A stretch of 54,593 nt of DNA from Cellulomonas sp. IC4_254 (GCF_011603975.1 NZ_JAANNB010000003.1:1-54593); one strand, 5' to 3'. Shown: positions 26,805 through 37,436, counted from the first letter of the stretch. The notes: generated by a model from the letters alone, not told the origin. A program made the numbers and translations.

Positions 26805-28588
26805 GAAGAGCTCTGCGTCGCGTGCTGGCGGGCGAGCCGCGGGACCGCGGTCTCGCGCTGCCCCTCGTCATCGGCATCACCTCGGTGATGGCTGCCCTGA
26901 TCGTCGCGGCCGTCGCGTTCAGCGTCGGGTCGCTGCGCAAGGCCGGGACCGACCAGGACTGGGGCGCGGCGCTCGCCGCCGCGTACGCGGGCATCGAGGA
27001 GTACGAGAGCCGGCTCGCGAACGACACGGGCTACTTCGCGTACGGGAACCCGGCGTCGGAGTTCTCCAACCCCTCGCACAGCGTGTCGACGCTGCTCACG
27101 CTGCCGACCGGCGCCGCGGCCAACCCGGCGTTCGGCCTCGGCGCGACGGGGACCTGGGCGACGGTGCCGGGCAGCGACGGGACCGCGCACTTCCGCTACG
27201 AGGTGGACAACTCGCGGTACTACCAGGACGGCACGCTGCGGGTGCGGGCGACGGGCCGGTCCGGCGACCAGACGCGGTCGGTCGTCGCCGACCTGAAGCA
27301 GCAGGGGTTCATCGACTTCCTGTACTTCACCGACTACGAGGTCTCGGACCCGACCGCCAGCAACCCGACCAGCACCACCAACTGCGCGATCCGGTACCCG
27401 AACAGCCGACCCAACTGCAACACGATCTACTTCGGCAACAGCGACGTCATCGACGGCCCGATGCACACGAACGACGCGATCCAGGTGAACGGCAGCGCCC
27501 AGTTCCTCGGGAAGACCACGACGTCCTGGAAGGCGAGCTCCGGCCCGAACTACGTGAAGGACGGCAACGTCAAGCCGGTGTTCAAGTTCGACGGCGACCC
27601 GACCTACCAGGCGACGATCGGCATGCCGGCGACGAACGCGCAGATCAAGAAGGAGACGCGGTCGGACCTGCCGAGCGAGGTGCCGGTGACGGGCTGCCTC
27701 TACACCGGCCCGACCTCGATCGTCTTCAACAGCAACGGCACGATGACCGTGATCTCGCCGTGGACCAAGTTCACGAACACCACGGGCGACAACGACACCG
27801 GCGGCAGCAACCCGGCCAAGTGCGGCACGCCCGGCGCCACCGGTCTGGCCAAGAAGTCCGGCTCGGCCTACGTCGGTCAGACGATCTCGGTGCCCGCGAA
27901 CCTCGTGGTGCACGTCCAGACGGTGCCCGGCGCGTCCAGCGACGTGAACTACACCGCGAGCACGAAGACGCCCCCCGGGACCGATCCGATCTCCTGCGCG
28001 TCGACGACCACGAACAACCTGGGCTACCCGATCAAGGACGAGACGGAGCCGTTCACCGGGGCGTACGGATGCCGCAACGGGGACATCTTCGTCAAGGGCA
28101 CCCTGAACGGCCGGGCGACGCTGTCGGCGGACAACTACGTCTACATCACGGGCGACCTCAAGTACAACGACGCGACGGCCGACATGCTCGGCCTCGTCGG
28201 CCAGAACGCCGTCTGGGTCTGGAACCCGATGAAGAAGACGACCAGCAACAACAACACGACGTACACGCAGCTCCTGGGGGGCACCAACCGGACGATCAAC
28301 GCCGCCATCCTGTCGGTGGCGCACACGTTCATGGTGCAGAACTACAACGTGGGCGGCACCCGCGGGAAGCTCATCGTGGTGGGGGCGATCGCGCAGAAGT
28401 ACCGCGGGCCGGTCGGCACGAGCTCGAACGGCACCATCGTCAACGGCTACATCAAGGCGTACGACTACGACGACCGGTTCAAGAACACGGCGCCGCCCAA
28501 GTTCCTGTCACCCGTGACCACGACCTACGGGATCAACACCTGGGTCGAGGTCCAGCCCGCCTTCAAGCCCGACGGGACGTACCGCTGA
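26801..28588 (+). CDS. Large pilin-like protein lacking Glu5 (PilX/GspK-like), putative tip component
   Basis: 595 residues from ATG. The N-terminus reads Arg16-Gly17, then Leu-Ala-Leu-Pro-Leu with a hydrophobic helix to about residue 43. It thus resembles a prepilin signal but lacks the +5 Glu, as do GspK and P. aeruginosa PilX, which sit at the very tip. The mature part is large, Asn/Thr/Gly-rich and beta-rich, with several cysteines (near 206, 218, 306, 342, 394 and 424) that could pair outside the cell. The domain of the C-terminal 450 residues is not one I can name with confidence. Coupled to the PilW-like gene; pilD follows one base after its stop. Confidence 0.78.
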   Translation: MRRALRRVLAGEPRDRGLALPLVIGITSVMAALIVAAVAFSVGSLRKAGTDQDWGAALAAAYAGIEEYESRLANDTGYFAYGNPASEFSNPSHSVSTLLTLPTGAAANPAFGLGATGTWATVPGSDGTAHFRYEVDNSRYYQDGTLRVRATGRSGDQTRSVVADLKQQGFIDFLYFTDYEVSDPTASNPTSTTNCAIRYPNSRPNCNTIYFGNSDVIDGPMHTNDAIQVNGSAQFLGKTTTSWKASSGPNYVKDGNVKPVFKFDGDPTYQATIGMPATNAQIKKETRSDLPSEVPVTGCLYTGPTSIVFNSNGTMTVISPWTKFTNTTGDNDTGGSNPAKCGTPGATGLAKKSGSAYVGQTISVPANLVVHVQTVPGASSDVNYTASTKTPPGTDPISCASTTTNNLGYPIKDETEPFTGAYGCRNGDIFVKGTLNGRATLSADNYVYITGDLKYNDATADMLGLVGQNAVWVWNPMKKTTSNNNTTYTQLLGGTNRTINAAILSVAHTFMVQNYNVGGTRGKLIVVGAIAQKYRGPVGTSSNGTIVNGYIKAYDYDDRFKNTAPPKFLSPVTTTYGINTWVEVQPAFKPDGTYR

Positions 28589-28589
28589 C

Positions 28590-29387
28590 ATGACCGCCGA
28601 CGTGCTGCTGCTCGCCGGGCTGTCCGGAGTCCTCGGGCTGGTCATCGGCTCGTTCCTCAACGTCGTCGTGTGGCGGGTCCCGCGCGGCGAGTCGGTGGTC
28701 GCCCCGCCGAGCGCGTGCCCCCGCTGCGGGACGCGGATCCGCGCGCGGGACAACGTGCCGGTGCTGTCGTGGCTGCTGCTGCGGGGACGGTGCCGGGACT
28801 GCGGGGAGCCGATCAGCGCGCGGTACCCGCTCGTCGAGCTCGGCACCGGCGTGCTGTTCGCGGCGCTGGCCGCCGTCGTGGGGTGGTCCTGGGTGCTCCC
28901 GGCCGTGCTGTACCTGGCGGCCGTCGCCGTGGCGCTCGCGCTCATCGACCTCGACCACCACCGGCTCCCCGACGCGCTCGTGCTGCCGTCGTACCTCGTC
29001 GGCGCCGCGCTGCTCGCGCTCGCCTCCTGGAACCCGGGCGGGGCGAGCGACTGGGCCGCGCTGCTGCGGGCCGCGATCGGGGGAGCGGCCCTCCTGATCT
29101 TCTACTTCGCCGCCGCCCTCGCGTACCCGGCCGGCATGGGCCTCGGGGACGTGAAGCTCGCCGGCGTGCTCGGCATGTACCTCGCGTGGTTCGGCTGGGG
29201 CGCATTCGCCGTCGGTGCGTTCGGTGCCTTCCTGCTCGGCGGCCTGTTCTCCGTCGGGCTGATCGCGGCGCGGCGCGCCGGACGCAAGTCCGGCATTCCG
29301 TTCGGGCCGTGGATGCTGGCCGGTGCATTTCTCGGGATCACCGTCGGGCAGGCCACCTGGAGCGGATACCTGGAGCTGGTCACCTGA
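28590..29387 (+). CDS. pilD: Prepilin peptidase / N-methyltransferase (PilD)
   Basis: 265 residues from ATG. It has both parts of the full-length bacterial form. The cytoplasmic zinc loop has Cys43-X2-Cys46 and Cys68-X2-Cys71. The aspartyl protease sites are Asp120 (Ile-Asp-Leu-Asp-His-X2-Leu-Pro-Asp) and Asp187 (Gly-Leu-Gly-Asp-Val-Lys). About eight membrane helices are predicted by eye, and the family C-terminal Ile-Pro-Phe-Gly-Pro is present. It removes the leader from PilA and the minor prepilins after Gly and methylates the new N-terminus. It directly follows the minor pilin genes. Confidence 0.95.
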   Translation: MTADVLLLAGLSGVLGLVIGSFLNVVVWRVPRGESVVAPPSACPRCGTRIRARDNVPVLSWLLLRGRCRDCGEPISARYPLVELGTGVLFAALAAVVGWSWVLPAVLYLAAVAVALALIDLDHHRLPDALVLPSYLVGAALLALASWNPGGASDWAALLRAAIGGAALLIFYFAAALAYPAGMGLGDVKLAGVLGMYLAWFGWGAFAVGAFGAFLLGGLFSVGLIAARRAGRKSGIPFGPWMLAGAFLGITVGQATWSGYLELVT

Positions 29388-29412
29388 GGGCGCCAGATCG
29401 CCCCGGGAAATC

Positions 29413-29441
29413 CTCAAGTCGGGTGCAGCGGCACCCGATCA
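29413..29441 (+). promoter_or_regulatory. Candidate sigma-28 (FliA/WhiG-type) promoter of pilMNO
   Basis: CTCAAG (29413-29418), 15 bases, CCCGATCA (29434-29441). Same -35 as the pilT copy and one change in the -10. Transcription would start near 29450, which makes the ATG at 29455 nearly leaderless and leaves room for the GTG at 29479. Confidence 0.6.
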
Positions 29442-29478
29442 GTCAGCAGTACGGATGTCGGAAGAATGGGGTCCTGGC

Positions 29479-30546
29479 GTGGCCAAGACACGCGTGATCG
29501 GGCTCGACATCGGGACGACCCAGGTGCGGGCGACCGAGGTCGAGCTGAGCGCAGGCCGAGGCGGCCGCGGGGGCCAGCCGACCCTGCTGCGCGCCGGGGA
29601 GGTGCCGCTGCCGTTCGGCGCGGTGCGGGACGGCGAGGTCTCCGAGCCGTCCACCGTGGGCACCGCCATCAAGCAGCTGTGGTCCCAGCAGAAGTTCTCC
29701 CACAAGAACGTGGTGATCGGCATCGGCAACCAGCGGGTCGTCGTGCGCGAGCTCGACCTGCCGGCGATGCCGCTGCCCGAGCTGAAGGCGTCGCTGCCGT
29801 TCCAGGTCCAGGACCTGCTGCCGGTGGCCGTCGAGGACGCGATCCTCGACTACCTGCCGACCGGGTCGCGGGCCGGTGAGCACGGGCCGGTCGTCTCCGG
29901 CCTGCTCGTCGCGGCGACCAAGGACACCGTGCGCGCCAACATCGCCGCCGTGCGCGCGGCGGGGCTGCGGCCGGTGAGCGTCGACCTCAGCGCGTTCGCG
30001 CTCGCCCGCGCGCTGCCGGCGGTCTCCGACGACGTGCACACGGTGGCGCTCGTCGACATCGGCGCGCGCGTGACCACGGTCGTCATCGTGGCGAACGGCG
30101 TGCCGAGCCTCGTGCGGCTGCTGCCGACCGGCGGCCAGGACGCGACGGACGCGGTCCAGCAGGCGCTGAACGTGCCGACGGTCGAGGCGGAGGCGCTGAA
30201 GCGGCAGATCGGCTTCGGCTACGCCACGGCCCCGGAGCACGACGCCGCCGCGCGGGCGCTCGCGACCGCGACGACGTCGCTCGTCGAGTCGATCCGGAAC
30301 ACCTTCGTGTACTACGCCGCGTCGCACCCGGGCGCCGCCGCGCAGGCGGTCTACCTCACGGGCGGGGCCTCGCAGCTCCCGGGCCTGGGGCAGTACCTGT
30401 CCAGCGCGAGCCGGCTCCCGGTCACCCTGGGCCAGCCGCTAGGCTCGGTGGCCCTCGGGCGGGGCGCGGCCCTGGACGGCCGGCTGGCCGAGGAGCAGCA
30501 CCGGCTCGCCGTGTCGGTGGGCCTGGCGATGGGAGCGGCGGCATGA
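29479..30546 (+). CDS. pilM: Type IV pilus assembly protein PilM
   Basis: 355 residues from the GTG at 29479; an in-frame ATG at 29455 would add eight residues and cannot be excluded. Actin-like ATPase fold: phosphate 1 loop Gly-Leu-Asp-Ile-Gly-Thr-Thr, Leu-Val-Asp-Ile-Gly-Ala-Arg-Val-Thr for phosphate 2, and Leu-Thr-Gly-Gly-Ala-Ser-Gln-Leu-Pro-Gly for the adenosine loop. PilM forms a cytoplasmic ring and binds the N-terminal tail of PilN. First gene of the pilMNO unit; its stop overlaps pilN (ATGA). Confidence 0.93.
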   Translation: MAKTRVIGLDIGTTQVRATEVELSAGRGGRGGQPTLLRAGEVPLPFGAVRDGEVSEPSTVGTAIKQLWSQQKFSHKNVVIGIGNQRVVVRELDLPAMPLPELKASLPFQVQDLLPVAVEDAILDYLPTGSRAGEHGPVVSGLLVAATKDTVRANIAAVRAAGLRPVSVDLSAFALARALPAVSDDVHTVALVDIGARVTTVVIVANGVPSLVRLLPTGGQDATDAVQQALNVPTVEAEALKRQIGFGYATAPEHDAAARALATATTSLVESIRNTFVYYAASHPGAAAQAVYLTGGASQLPGLGQYLSSASRLPVTLGQPLGSVALGRGAALDGRLAEEQHRLAVSVGLAMGAAA

Positions 30547-31250
30547 CCACGACCAAGGAGCACAGCGTCCCGACGCCCGTCGGGGCCGTGCCGGGGGGGT
30601 ACGTCCCGCCGCGCGTGAACCTGCTGCCGCCGGAGATCTACGCCTCCCAGGCGGTCGGCAAGCTCAAGCGCTACCTGGCGCTCGGCCTGGTGCTGGTGGT
30701 CGCGCTGTGCGGCGGCGTGTACACGCTCGCCTCGATGCGGCTCGACGACCAGAAGACCGAGCTCGCGGCGGCCGAGGCCGACACGCTCGCGCTCACGCAG
30801 GCGCAGGCGCAGTACGCCGAGGTGCCCGTCGTGCTGAGCCGGCTCCAGCAGCTCGAGGAGGCGCGGCAGCTCGGCATGTCCACCGAGACGCTGTGGGCCG
30901 ACTACCTCGGCGCCGTCTTCGCGGTCATGCCCGGCGGCGTCAAAGTCGCGAGCATCACGGTGGCGGGCGCGACCCCGCTGCTCGCCCCCGCCGCGGAGAC
31001 GAACCCGCTGCAGGGCCCCGGCGCCGTGACGCAGCTCGACCTCACCGCGGTCAGCGACACCCTGCCCAACATCGCGCAGTGGCAGGACGGGCTCAACAGC
31101 GTCCCGGGCTTCCAGGACGCGTGGGTCAACGTCGTGACGGTCGGCGAGGACGAGGACGACAACACGCCGCGGTTCGAGCTCTCCGTGCGCGTCCAGGTGA
31201 CCGACGAGGCGTACGCCCACCGGTTCCTGCCTGAGGAGGGTGAGGGCTGA
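30543..31250 (+). CDS. pilN: Type IV pilus assembly protein PilN
   Basis: 235 residues from ATG. The cytoplasmic N-terminus holds Pro-Arg-Val-Asn-Leu-Leu-Pro-Pro-Glu at about 23-31, the PilM-binding signature (usually Ile/Val-Asn-Leu-Leu-Pro). One membrane helix follows at about 43-64, then a coiled-coil stretch (70-110) and a small ferredoxin-like domain. The N-terminal 20 residues before the motif are longer than usual. PilN pairs with PilO to connect the cytoplasmic PilM ring with the outside. pilO begins one base after its stop. Confidence 0.9.
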   Translation: MTTTKEHSVPTPVGAVPGGYVPPRVNLLPPEIYASQAVGKLKRYLALGLVLVVALCGGVYTLASMRLDDQKTELAAAEADTLALTQAQAQYAEVPVVLSRLQQLEEARQLGMSTETLWADYLGAVFAVMPGGVKVASITVAGATPLLAPAAETNPLQGPGAVTQLDLTAVSDTLPNIAQWQDGLNSVPGFQDAWVNVVTVGEDEDDNTPRFELSVRVQVTDEAYAHRFLPEEGEG

Positions 31251-31251
31251 C

Positions 31252-32070
31252 ATGCAGGACTCGAAGCGCACGACGTGGGTCGCGGGCACGGTGCTGCTCG
31301 CGGTGGCGATCCTGGCGCTGGCCTGGTTCGTGTTCGTCGCCCCGGTGGTCGAGGAGACCTCGACCGTGGCGTCGGACACCCAGGTGGCGCAGGACCGGAA
31401 CGCGGCCCTGACGAACCAGCTGGACACGCTCAAGGACCAGTTCGCGAACCTCCAGGCGTCGAAGGACGAGCTCGCGGTCATCGCGGCGCAGCTGCCGGCG
31501 ACGGCGAACACCTCGGCGTTCCTCCGGACGGTCGAGAACCTGAAGAACGCCGCCGGCACCAACGTGGTCGACGTGCAGTTCGGCGTCCCGGAGGACGTGA
31601 TCCCGGCCGCGGCGGTCGCCGACGGCACCGCCGCCGCGGCGCCGGCGACCGAGGGCACGACCGAGGGCGGTGACACGGCCGCCGAGGGCAGCGCGGACGC
31701 GAGCACGGACACCAGCACCGACACGGCGGCCGCCGACCCGGCGGCAGCGGCGGCCCCCGTGATCCCCGGGTTCGTCGCGATCCCGGTCAGCGTCACCGCG
31801 CTCGGGAACCCGGTCGGCGTCCTGACGTTCCTCGACGCCCTGCAGCAGCAGTCCGACCGGCTCATGCTCGTCACCAACCTGCAGGGCACGGGGCAGGCGG
31901 AGGAGGAGCAGAGCGGCGGGCGTCCGGCCACGGCCGAGGGCGACCTCGAGCTCGTCATCTCCGGGTACATCTACGTCCTGAAGGACACAACCACCCCGGC
32001 GACCGGCGACGGCACCGCGCCCGAGACCCCGGCGCTGCCCGAGGGCGCGCCCTCGCTCTCCGGCGCCTGA
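31252..32070 (+). CDS. pilO: Type IV pilus assembly protein PilO
   Basis: 272 residues from the ATG at 31252, preceded by GAGGAGGGTGAGG. Short cytoplasmic tail, one membrane helix (about 9-30), a coiled coil (about 35-75), and the two halves of the PilO ferredoxin-like domain. The halves are separated by an insert at about 122-168 made almost only of Ala, Thr, Glu, Asp and Gly, probably a flexible linker outside the membrane. PilO dimerises with PilN. Last gene of the locus; no pilP or pilQ follows, as fits a cell without an outer membrane. Confidence 0.88.
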   Translation: MQDSKRTTWVAGTVLLAVAILALAWFVFVAPVVEETSTVASDTQVAQDRNAALTNQLDTLKDQFANLQASKDELAVIAAQLPATANTSAFLRTVENLKNAAGTNVVDVQFGVPEDVIPAAAVADGTAAAAPATEGTTEGGDTAAEGSADASTDTSTDTAAADPAAAAAPVIPGFVAIPVSVTALGNPVGVLTFLDALQQQSDRLMLVTNLQGTGQAEEEQSGGRPATAEGDLELVISGYIYVLKDTTTPATGDGTAPETPALPEGAPSLSGA

Positions 32071-32091
32071 CCCGCACCACCCGCACCACCC

Positions 32092-32126
32092 CCGCGCCCC
32101 GGCCCACGACGTGGACCGGGGCGCGG
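32092..32126 (+). terminator. Terminator hairpin ending the pilus locus
   Basis: CCGCGCCCCGG (32092-32102) and CCGGGGCGCGG (32116-32126) form a perfect 11-bp stem, with CCAC/GTGG pairing inside the loop. It lies 21 bases after the pilO stop and 33 bases before aroC. Confidence 0.65.
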
Positions 32127-32158
32127 TCGTTCCCCTCCGACATGGGAAGATCCCGTCC

Positions 32159-35057
<2,899 letters not shown>

Positions 35058-35085
35058 GCCCGCACAATCTCTGCGGCTTGTAACG

Positions 35086-35115
35086 CTGCGTACAACCCCC
35101 GAAGGTTGTACGCAG
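35086..35115. promoter_or_regulatory. Perfect inverted-repeat operator upstream of the SatD-like gene
   Basis: CTGCGTACAACC (35086-35097) and GGTTGTACGCAG (35104-35115) are perfectly inverted around CCCGAA. Related half sites, TTGTAACG (35079) and TCGTACC (35117), lie on each side. The right arm contains the -35 of the putative promoter, so a bound protein would block transcription. Confidence 0.7.
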
Positions 35116-35134
35116 TCGTACCAGGTCCTACGCT
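35106..35134 (+). promoter_or_regulatory. Candidate promoter of the SatD-like gene
   Basis: TTGTAC (35106-35111), a 17-base spacer and TACGCT (35129-35134) make a good -35/-10 pair. The -10 ends 7 bases before the ATG at 35142 and there is no ribosome binding site, so the mRNA is probably leaderless. Confidence 0.6.
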
Positions 35135-35141
35135 GGACGGC

Positions 35142-35813
35142 ATGTGGACCCTGACCGTGGACCAGGAGGGCAGCCGGCGGGTCGGTGACCGCGTCGACGC
35201 GCTGCTCGCCGACCTCGCGACCGCGTCCCCTCTCGCCGGCTCGGGACCGGGGGCGGTCGTGCTGCCGTTCGAGCGCACGGTGGGCGACGAGGTCCAGGCC
35301 GTGCTCGCCGACGCGGACCTGGTGGTGGCGGTGGCGCTCCACCTGGTCCGCACGGGTGGCTGGAGCGTCGGGATCGGCGCCGGCGTGGTCGACACCCCGC
35401 TGCCGTCCACGTCCCGCGCCGGGTCCGGCAGCGCGTTCATCCACGCGCGCGAGGCGGTCGAGGCCGCGAAGTCCCGGCTCCGCAGCGTCCCGCTCGCCGT
35501 GCGGGGCCCGCGCGCCGACCTCGCCGCCGAGGCGGAGGGGGTGCTCACGCTGCTCGGCTCCGTCGTCGCCCGCCGCACCGCCGCAGGCTGGACGGTCGTC
35601 GACCGCCTGACCCCGCGCCCCGGGGGGCCCGCCGCGCGGCAGGAGGACGTCGCCGCCGCGCTCGGGATCAGCCAGCAGGCCGTGAGCGCCCGGCTGCGCG
35701 CCGCGCTGTGGGCGGAGGAGGTCGCGGCCCGACCCGCTGCGGCGCGCCTGCTCCGGCTCGCCGGGGGCCACGGCCACGATGGGTCCGCCGACGACCGGGA
35801 GGGGCGCGCGTGA
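35142..35813 (+). CDS. SatD-like protein with C-terminal helix-turn-helix, likely autoregulator
   Basis: 223 residues from the ATG at 35142; an in-frame codon at 35106 lies in the promoter. The first 155 residues have the look of SatD-family proteins: Val-Asp-Gln-Glu-Gly-Ser near the start, Phe-Glu-Arg-Thr-Val-Gly-Asp-Glu-Val-Gln, and a Gly-Ile-Gly-X-Gly strand, similar to nucleotide-cyclase-like folds. About 166-190 reads as a helix-turn-helix (Gln-Glu-Asp-Val-Ala-X-Ala-Leu-Gly-Ile-Ser-Gln-Gln-Ala-Val-Ser-X-Arg). The perfect palindrome upstream is a probable target. It overlaps the membrane-protein gene by four bases (GTGA). Role unknown; family name moderately sure. Confidence 0.7.
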   Translation: MWTLTVDQEGSRRVGDRVDALLADLATASPLAGSGPGAVVLPFERTVGDEVQAVLADADLVVAVALHLVRTGGWSVGIGAGVVDTPLPSTSRAGSGSAFIHAREAVEAAKSRLRSVPLAVRGPRADLAAEAEGVLTLLGSVVARRTAAGWTVVDRLTPRPGGPAARQEDVAAALGISQQAVSARLRAALWAEEVAARPAAARLLRLAGGHGHDGSADDREGRA

Positions 35814-36316
35814 CGACGCTGTGGGGGACCGTGCTCGTGGTCGCGGCCCTGGCCGTGAGCGTCGGGCTCGGCTGGGTCGCCGCCGCGGGCGTGCTGCGCC
35901 TGGCCGACCGGGGCGGACGCCGCCCCCGGGGTGCGCGCGCGCCCGAGGTGGCGCCGGACCTGCCCGCCAACGACCGCCTCCGCGACTACCGCAAGGGCCG
36001 GGTCAACCCCGGCCCCGACGGTGACGCCGACGCCCGGGCGCTCGGCGACGGCCCCGACAGCGACCGCGCCCGTGCCAAGCTGCGCGGCGGGACCTGGATC
36101 GGCGTGCTCGAGCGCCTGGCGATCACCGGGACGCTGCTCGCGGGGGAGCCCGGCGGCGTGGCCGTCGTGGTCGCCGTCAAGGGCCTGGGTCGGTACCCCG
36201 AGCTCCGTGCGGGCGACGACCCGGCGGTGTCCGAGCGGTTCGTCATCGGCACGCTGGCCTCGCTCGTGTGGGCGGCGGGGGTCGGCGTCCTCGGTCGCTG
36301 GCTGCTGACGCGCTGA
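35810..36316 (+). CDS. Small membrane protein, partner of the SatD-like protein
   Basis: 168 residues from the GTG overlapping the previous stop. A membrane helix at about 5-28, a charged Arg/Asp/Gly/Pro-rich middle (30-90), then two hydrophobic segments at about 100-120 and 140-165. The segment Leu-Glu-Arg-Leu-X-Ile followed by Gly and Val-Lys-Gly-Leu-X-Arg-Tyr-Pro-Glu-Leu, then Glu-Arg-Phe-Val-Ile-Gly-Thr-Leu-X-Ser, recalls the C-terminal end of DUF3307 membrane proteins, which pair with SatD in other phyla. I did not verify this. Function unknown; the tight coupling suggests a regulator/membrane-effector pair. Confidence 0.72.
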   Translation: MTTLWGTVLVVAALAVSVGLGWVAAAGVLRLADRGGRRPRGARAPEVAPDLPANDRLRDYRKGRVNPGPDGDADARALGDGPDSDRARAKLRGGTWIGVLERLAITGTLLAGEPGGVAVVVAVKGLGRYPELRAGDDPAVSERFVIGTLASLVWAAGVGVLGRWLLTR

Positions 36317-36319
36317 GCC

Positions 36320-36337
36320 CGCCCGATCCGTCGGGCG
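36320..36337 (+). terminator. Terminator hairpin after the SatD-like operon
   Basis: CGCCCGA (36320-36326) and TCGGGCG (36331-36337) form a perfect 7-bp stem around TCCG, 3 bases after the stop. Confidence 0.55.
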
Positions 36338-36350
36338 ACCGTCGGCACGG

Positions 36351-36356
36351 TACGAT
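36351..36356 (+). promoter_or_regulatory. Candidate -10 box for efp-nusB
   Basis: TACGAT fits TANNNT; the leader of about 80 bases to the efp GTG contains a GCCCGCG/CGCGGGC dyad and ends in ACAGGAAG as ribosome binding site. No clear -35. Confidence 0.4.
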
Positions 36357-36441
36357 GGTCGGCGGCCCAGCCCCGCCCGCGATCCGCGGGCGCGCGTGGC
36401 GGCCCCCGGCAGACGCACCCCAGGACAGGAAGCAGCGACAC

Positions 36442-37005
36442 GTGGCGACGACGAACGACCTGAAGAACGGCACCGTGCTGAGGATCGACGGCCAGCTCTG
36501 GACGGTCATCGAGTTCCAGCACGTGAAGCCCGGCAAGGGCGGCGCCTTCGTCCGCACCAAGCTCAAGAACGTCCTGTCCGGCAAGGTCGTCGACCGCACG
36601 TTCAACGCGGGCACCAAGGTCGAGACGGCCAACGTCGACAAGCGCGACATGCAGTACCTGTACAAGGACGGCGAGGACTTCGTGTTCATGGACACGGACA
36701 CCTACGACCAGATCACGGTCCCGGCCGCGACCGTGGGCGACGCCGCGAACTTCATGCTCGAGAGCACCAGCGCGATGGTGGCGACGAACGACGGCGTGCC
36801 GCTGTACGTCGAGCTGCCGCCGTCGGTGACGCTCATGGTGACCTACACGGAGCCGGGCCTGCAGGGCGACCGCTCCTCGGCCGGCACCAAGCCCGCGACG
36901 CTGGAGACCGGCTACCAGATCCAGGTCCCGCTGTTCCTGGAGTCGGACACCAAGGTCAAGGTCGACACCCGCGACGGCAGCTACCTGGGTCGCGTGAACG
37001 ACTGA
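36442..37005 (+). CDS. efp: Translation elongation factor P
   Basis: 187 residues from GTG, preceded by AGGAAG. Three domains as usual: KOW-like domain I, two OB domains, ending Gly-Ser-Tyr-Leu-Gly-Arg-Val. The tip loop that reaches the peptidyl-transferase centre is Lys-Pro-Gly-Lys-Gly-Gly-Ala-Phe (about 29-36), with the conserved Lys. No lysine-modifying enzyme gene is nearby. EF-P relieves stalling at polyproline, useful in an organism whose proteins, including the PilT tail here, are Pro-rich. nusB begins two bases after its stop. Confidence 0.96.
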   Translation: MATTNDLKNGTVLRIDGQLWTVIEFQHVKPGKGGAFVRTKLKNVLSGKVVDRTFNAGTKVETANVDKRDMQYLYKDGEDFVFMDTDTYDQITVPAATVGDAANFMLESTSAMVATNDGVPLYVELPPSVTLMVTYTEPGLQGDRSSAGTKPATLETGYQIQVPLFLESDTKVKVDTRDGSYLGRVND

Positions 37006-37006
37006 G

Positions 37007-37423
37007 GTGGGAGCTCGCACCAAGGCCCGCAAGCGGGCCCTCGACGTCCTCTTCGAGGCGGAGCAGCGCCGGCTCGACCCGCTGACCGTGCTCGCGGACC
37101 GCATCGCGCAGCCCGGCACCGAGGCGGCCCTGCCGCAGTACTCGGTGGAGCTGGTCGAGGGCGTGCAGGCGCAGCGCGCCCGGATCGACGAGGTCATCGC
37201 GACGCACTCGCACGGCTGGACGATCGAGCGGATGCCCGCGGTCGACCGCGAGCTGCTGCGGATCGGCACCTGGGAGATCCTGTTCAACGACGACGTGCCC
37301 GACGCGGTCGCCGTGGACGAGGCCGTCGAGCTGGCCCGGTCCCTGTCGACCGACGAGTCCCCGGGCTTCGTCAACGGCCTCCTGGGCCGTCTGGTCGACC
37401 TGAAGCCGACCCTCCTGGCCTGA
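37007..37423 (+). CDS. nusB: Transcription antitermination factor NusB
   Basis: 138 residues from GTG. All-helical NusB fold with the basic N-terminus (Arg-Thr-Lys-Ala-Arg-Lys-Arg-Ala-Leu-Asp-Val-Leu-Phe-Glu-Ala), the Asp-Arg-Glu-Leu-Leu-Arg-Ile-X-X-Trp-Glu motif, Asn-Asp-Asp-Val-Pro, and Glu-Ala-Val-Glu-Leu-Ala-Arg followed by Gly-Phe-Val-Asn-Gly-X-Leu. With NusE (S10) it binds boxA in rRNA leaders. Co-transcribed with efp, an arrangement shared by most actinobacteria. Confidence 0.95.
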   Translation: MGARTKARKRALDVLFEAEQRRLDPLTVLADRIAQPGTEAALPQYSVELVEGVQAQRARIDEVIATHSHGWTIERMPAVDRELLRIGTWEILFNDDVPDAVAVDEAVELARSLSTDESPGFVNGLLGRLVDLKPTLLA

Positions 37424-37436
37424 CGCCCGCGCACGC

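Noticed and set aside
36442-37005. Unusual EF-P tip loop (Pro-Gly-Lys-Gly-Gly)
   Set aside because: It differs from the Pro-Gly-Lys-Gly-Pro reported for some actinobacteria, but one residue is within normal family variation and no modification gene is nearby to discuss.
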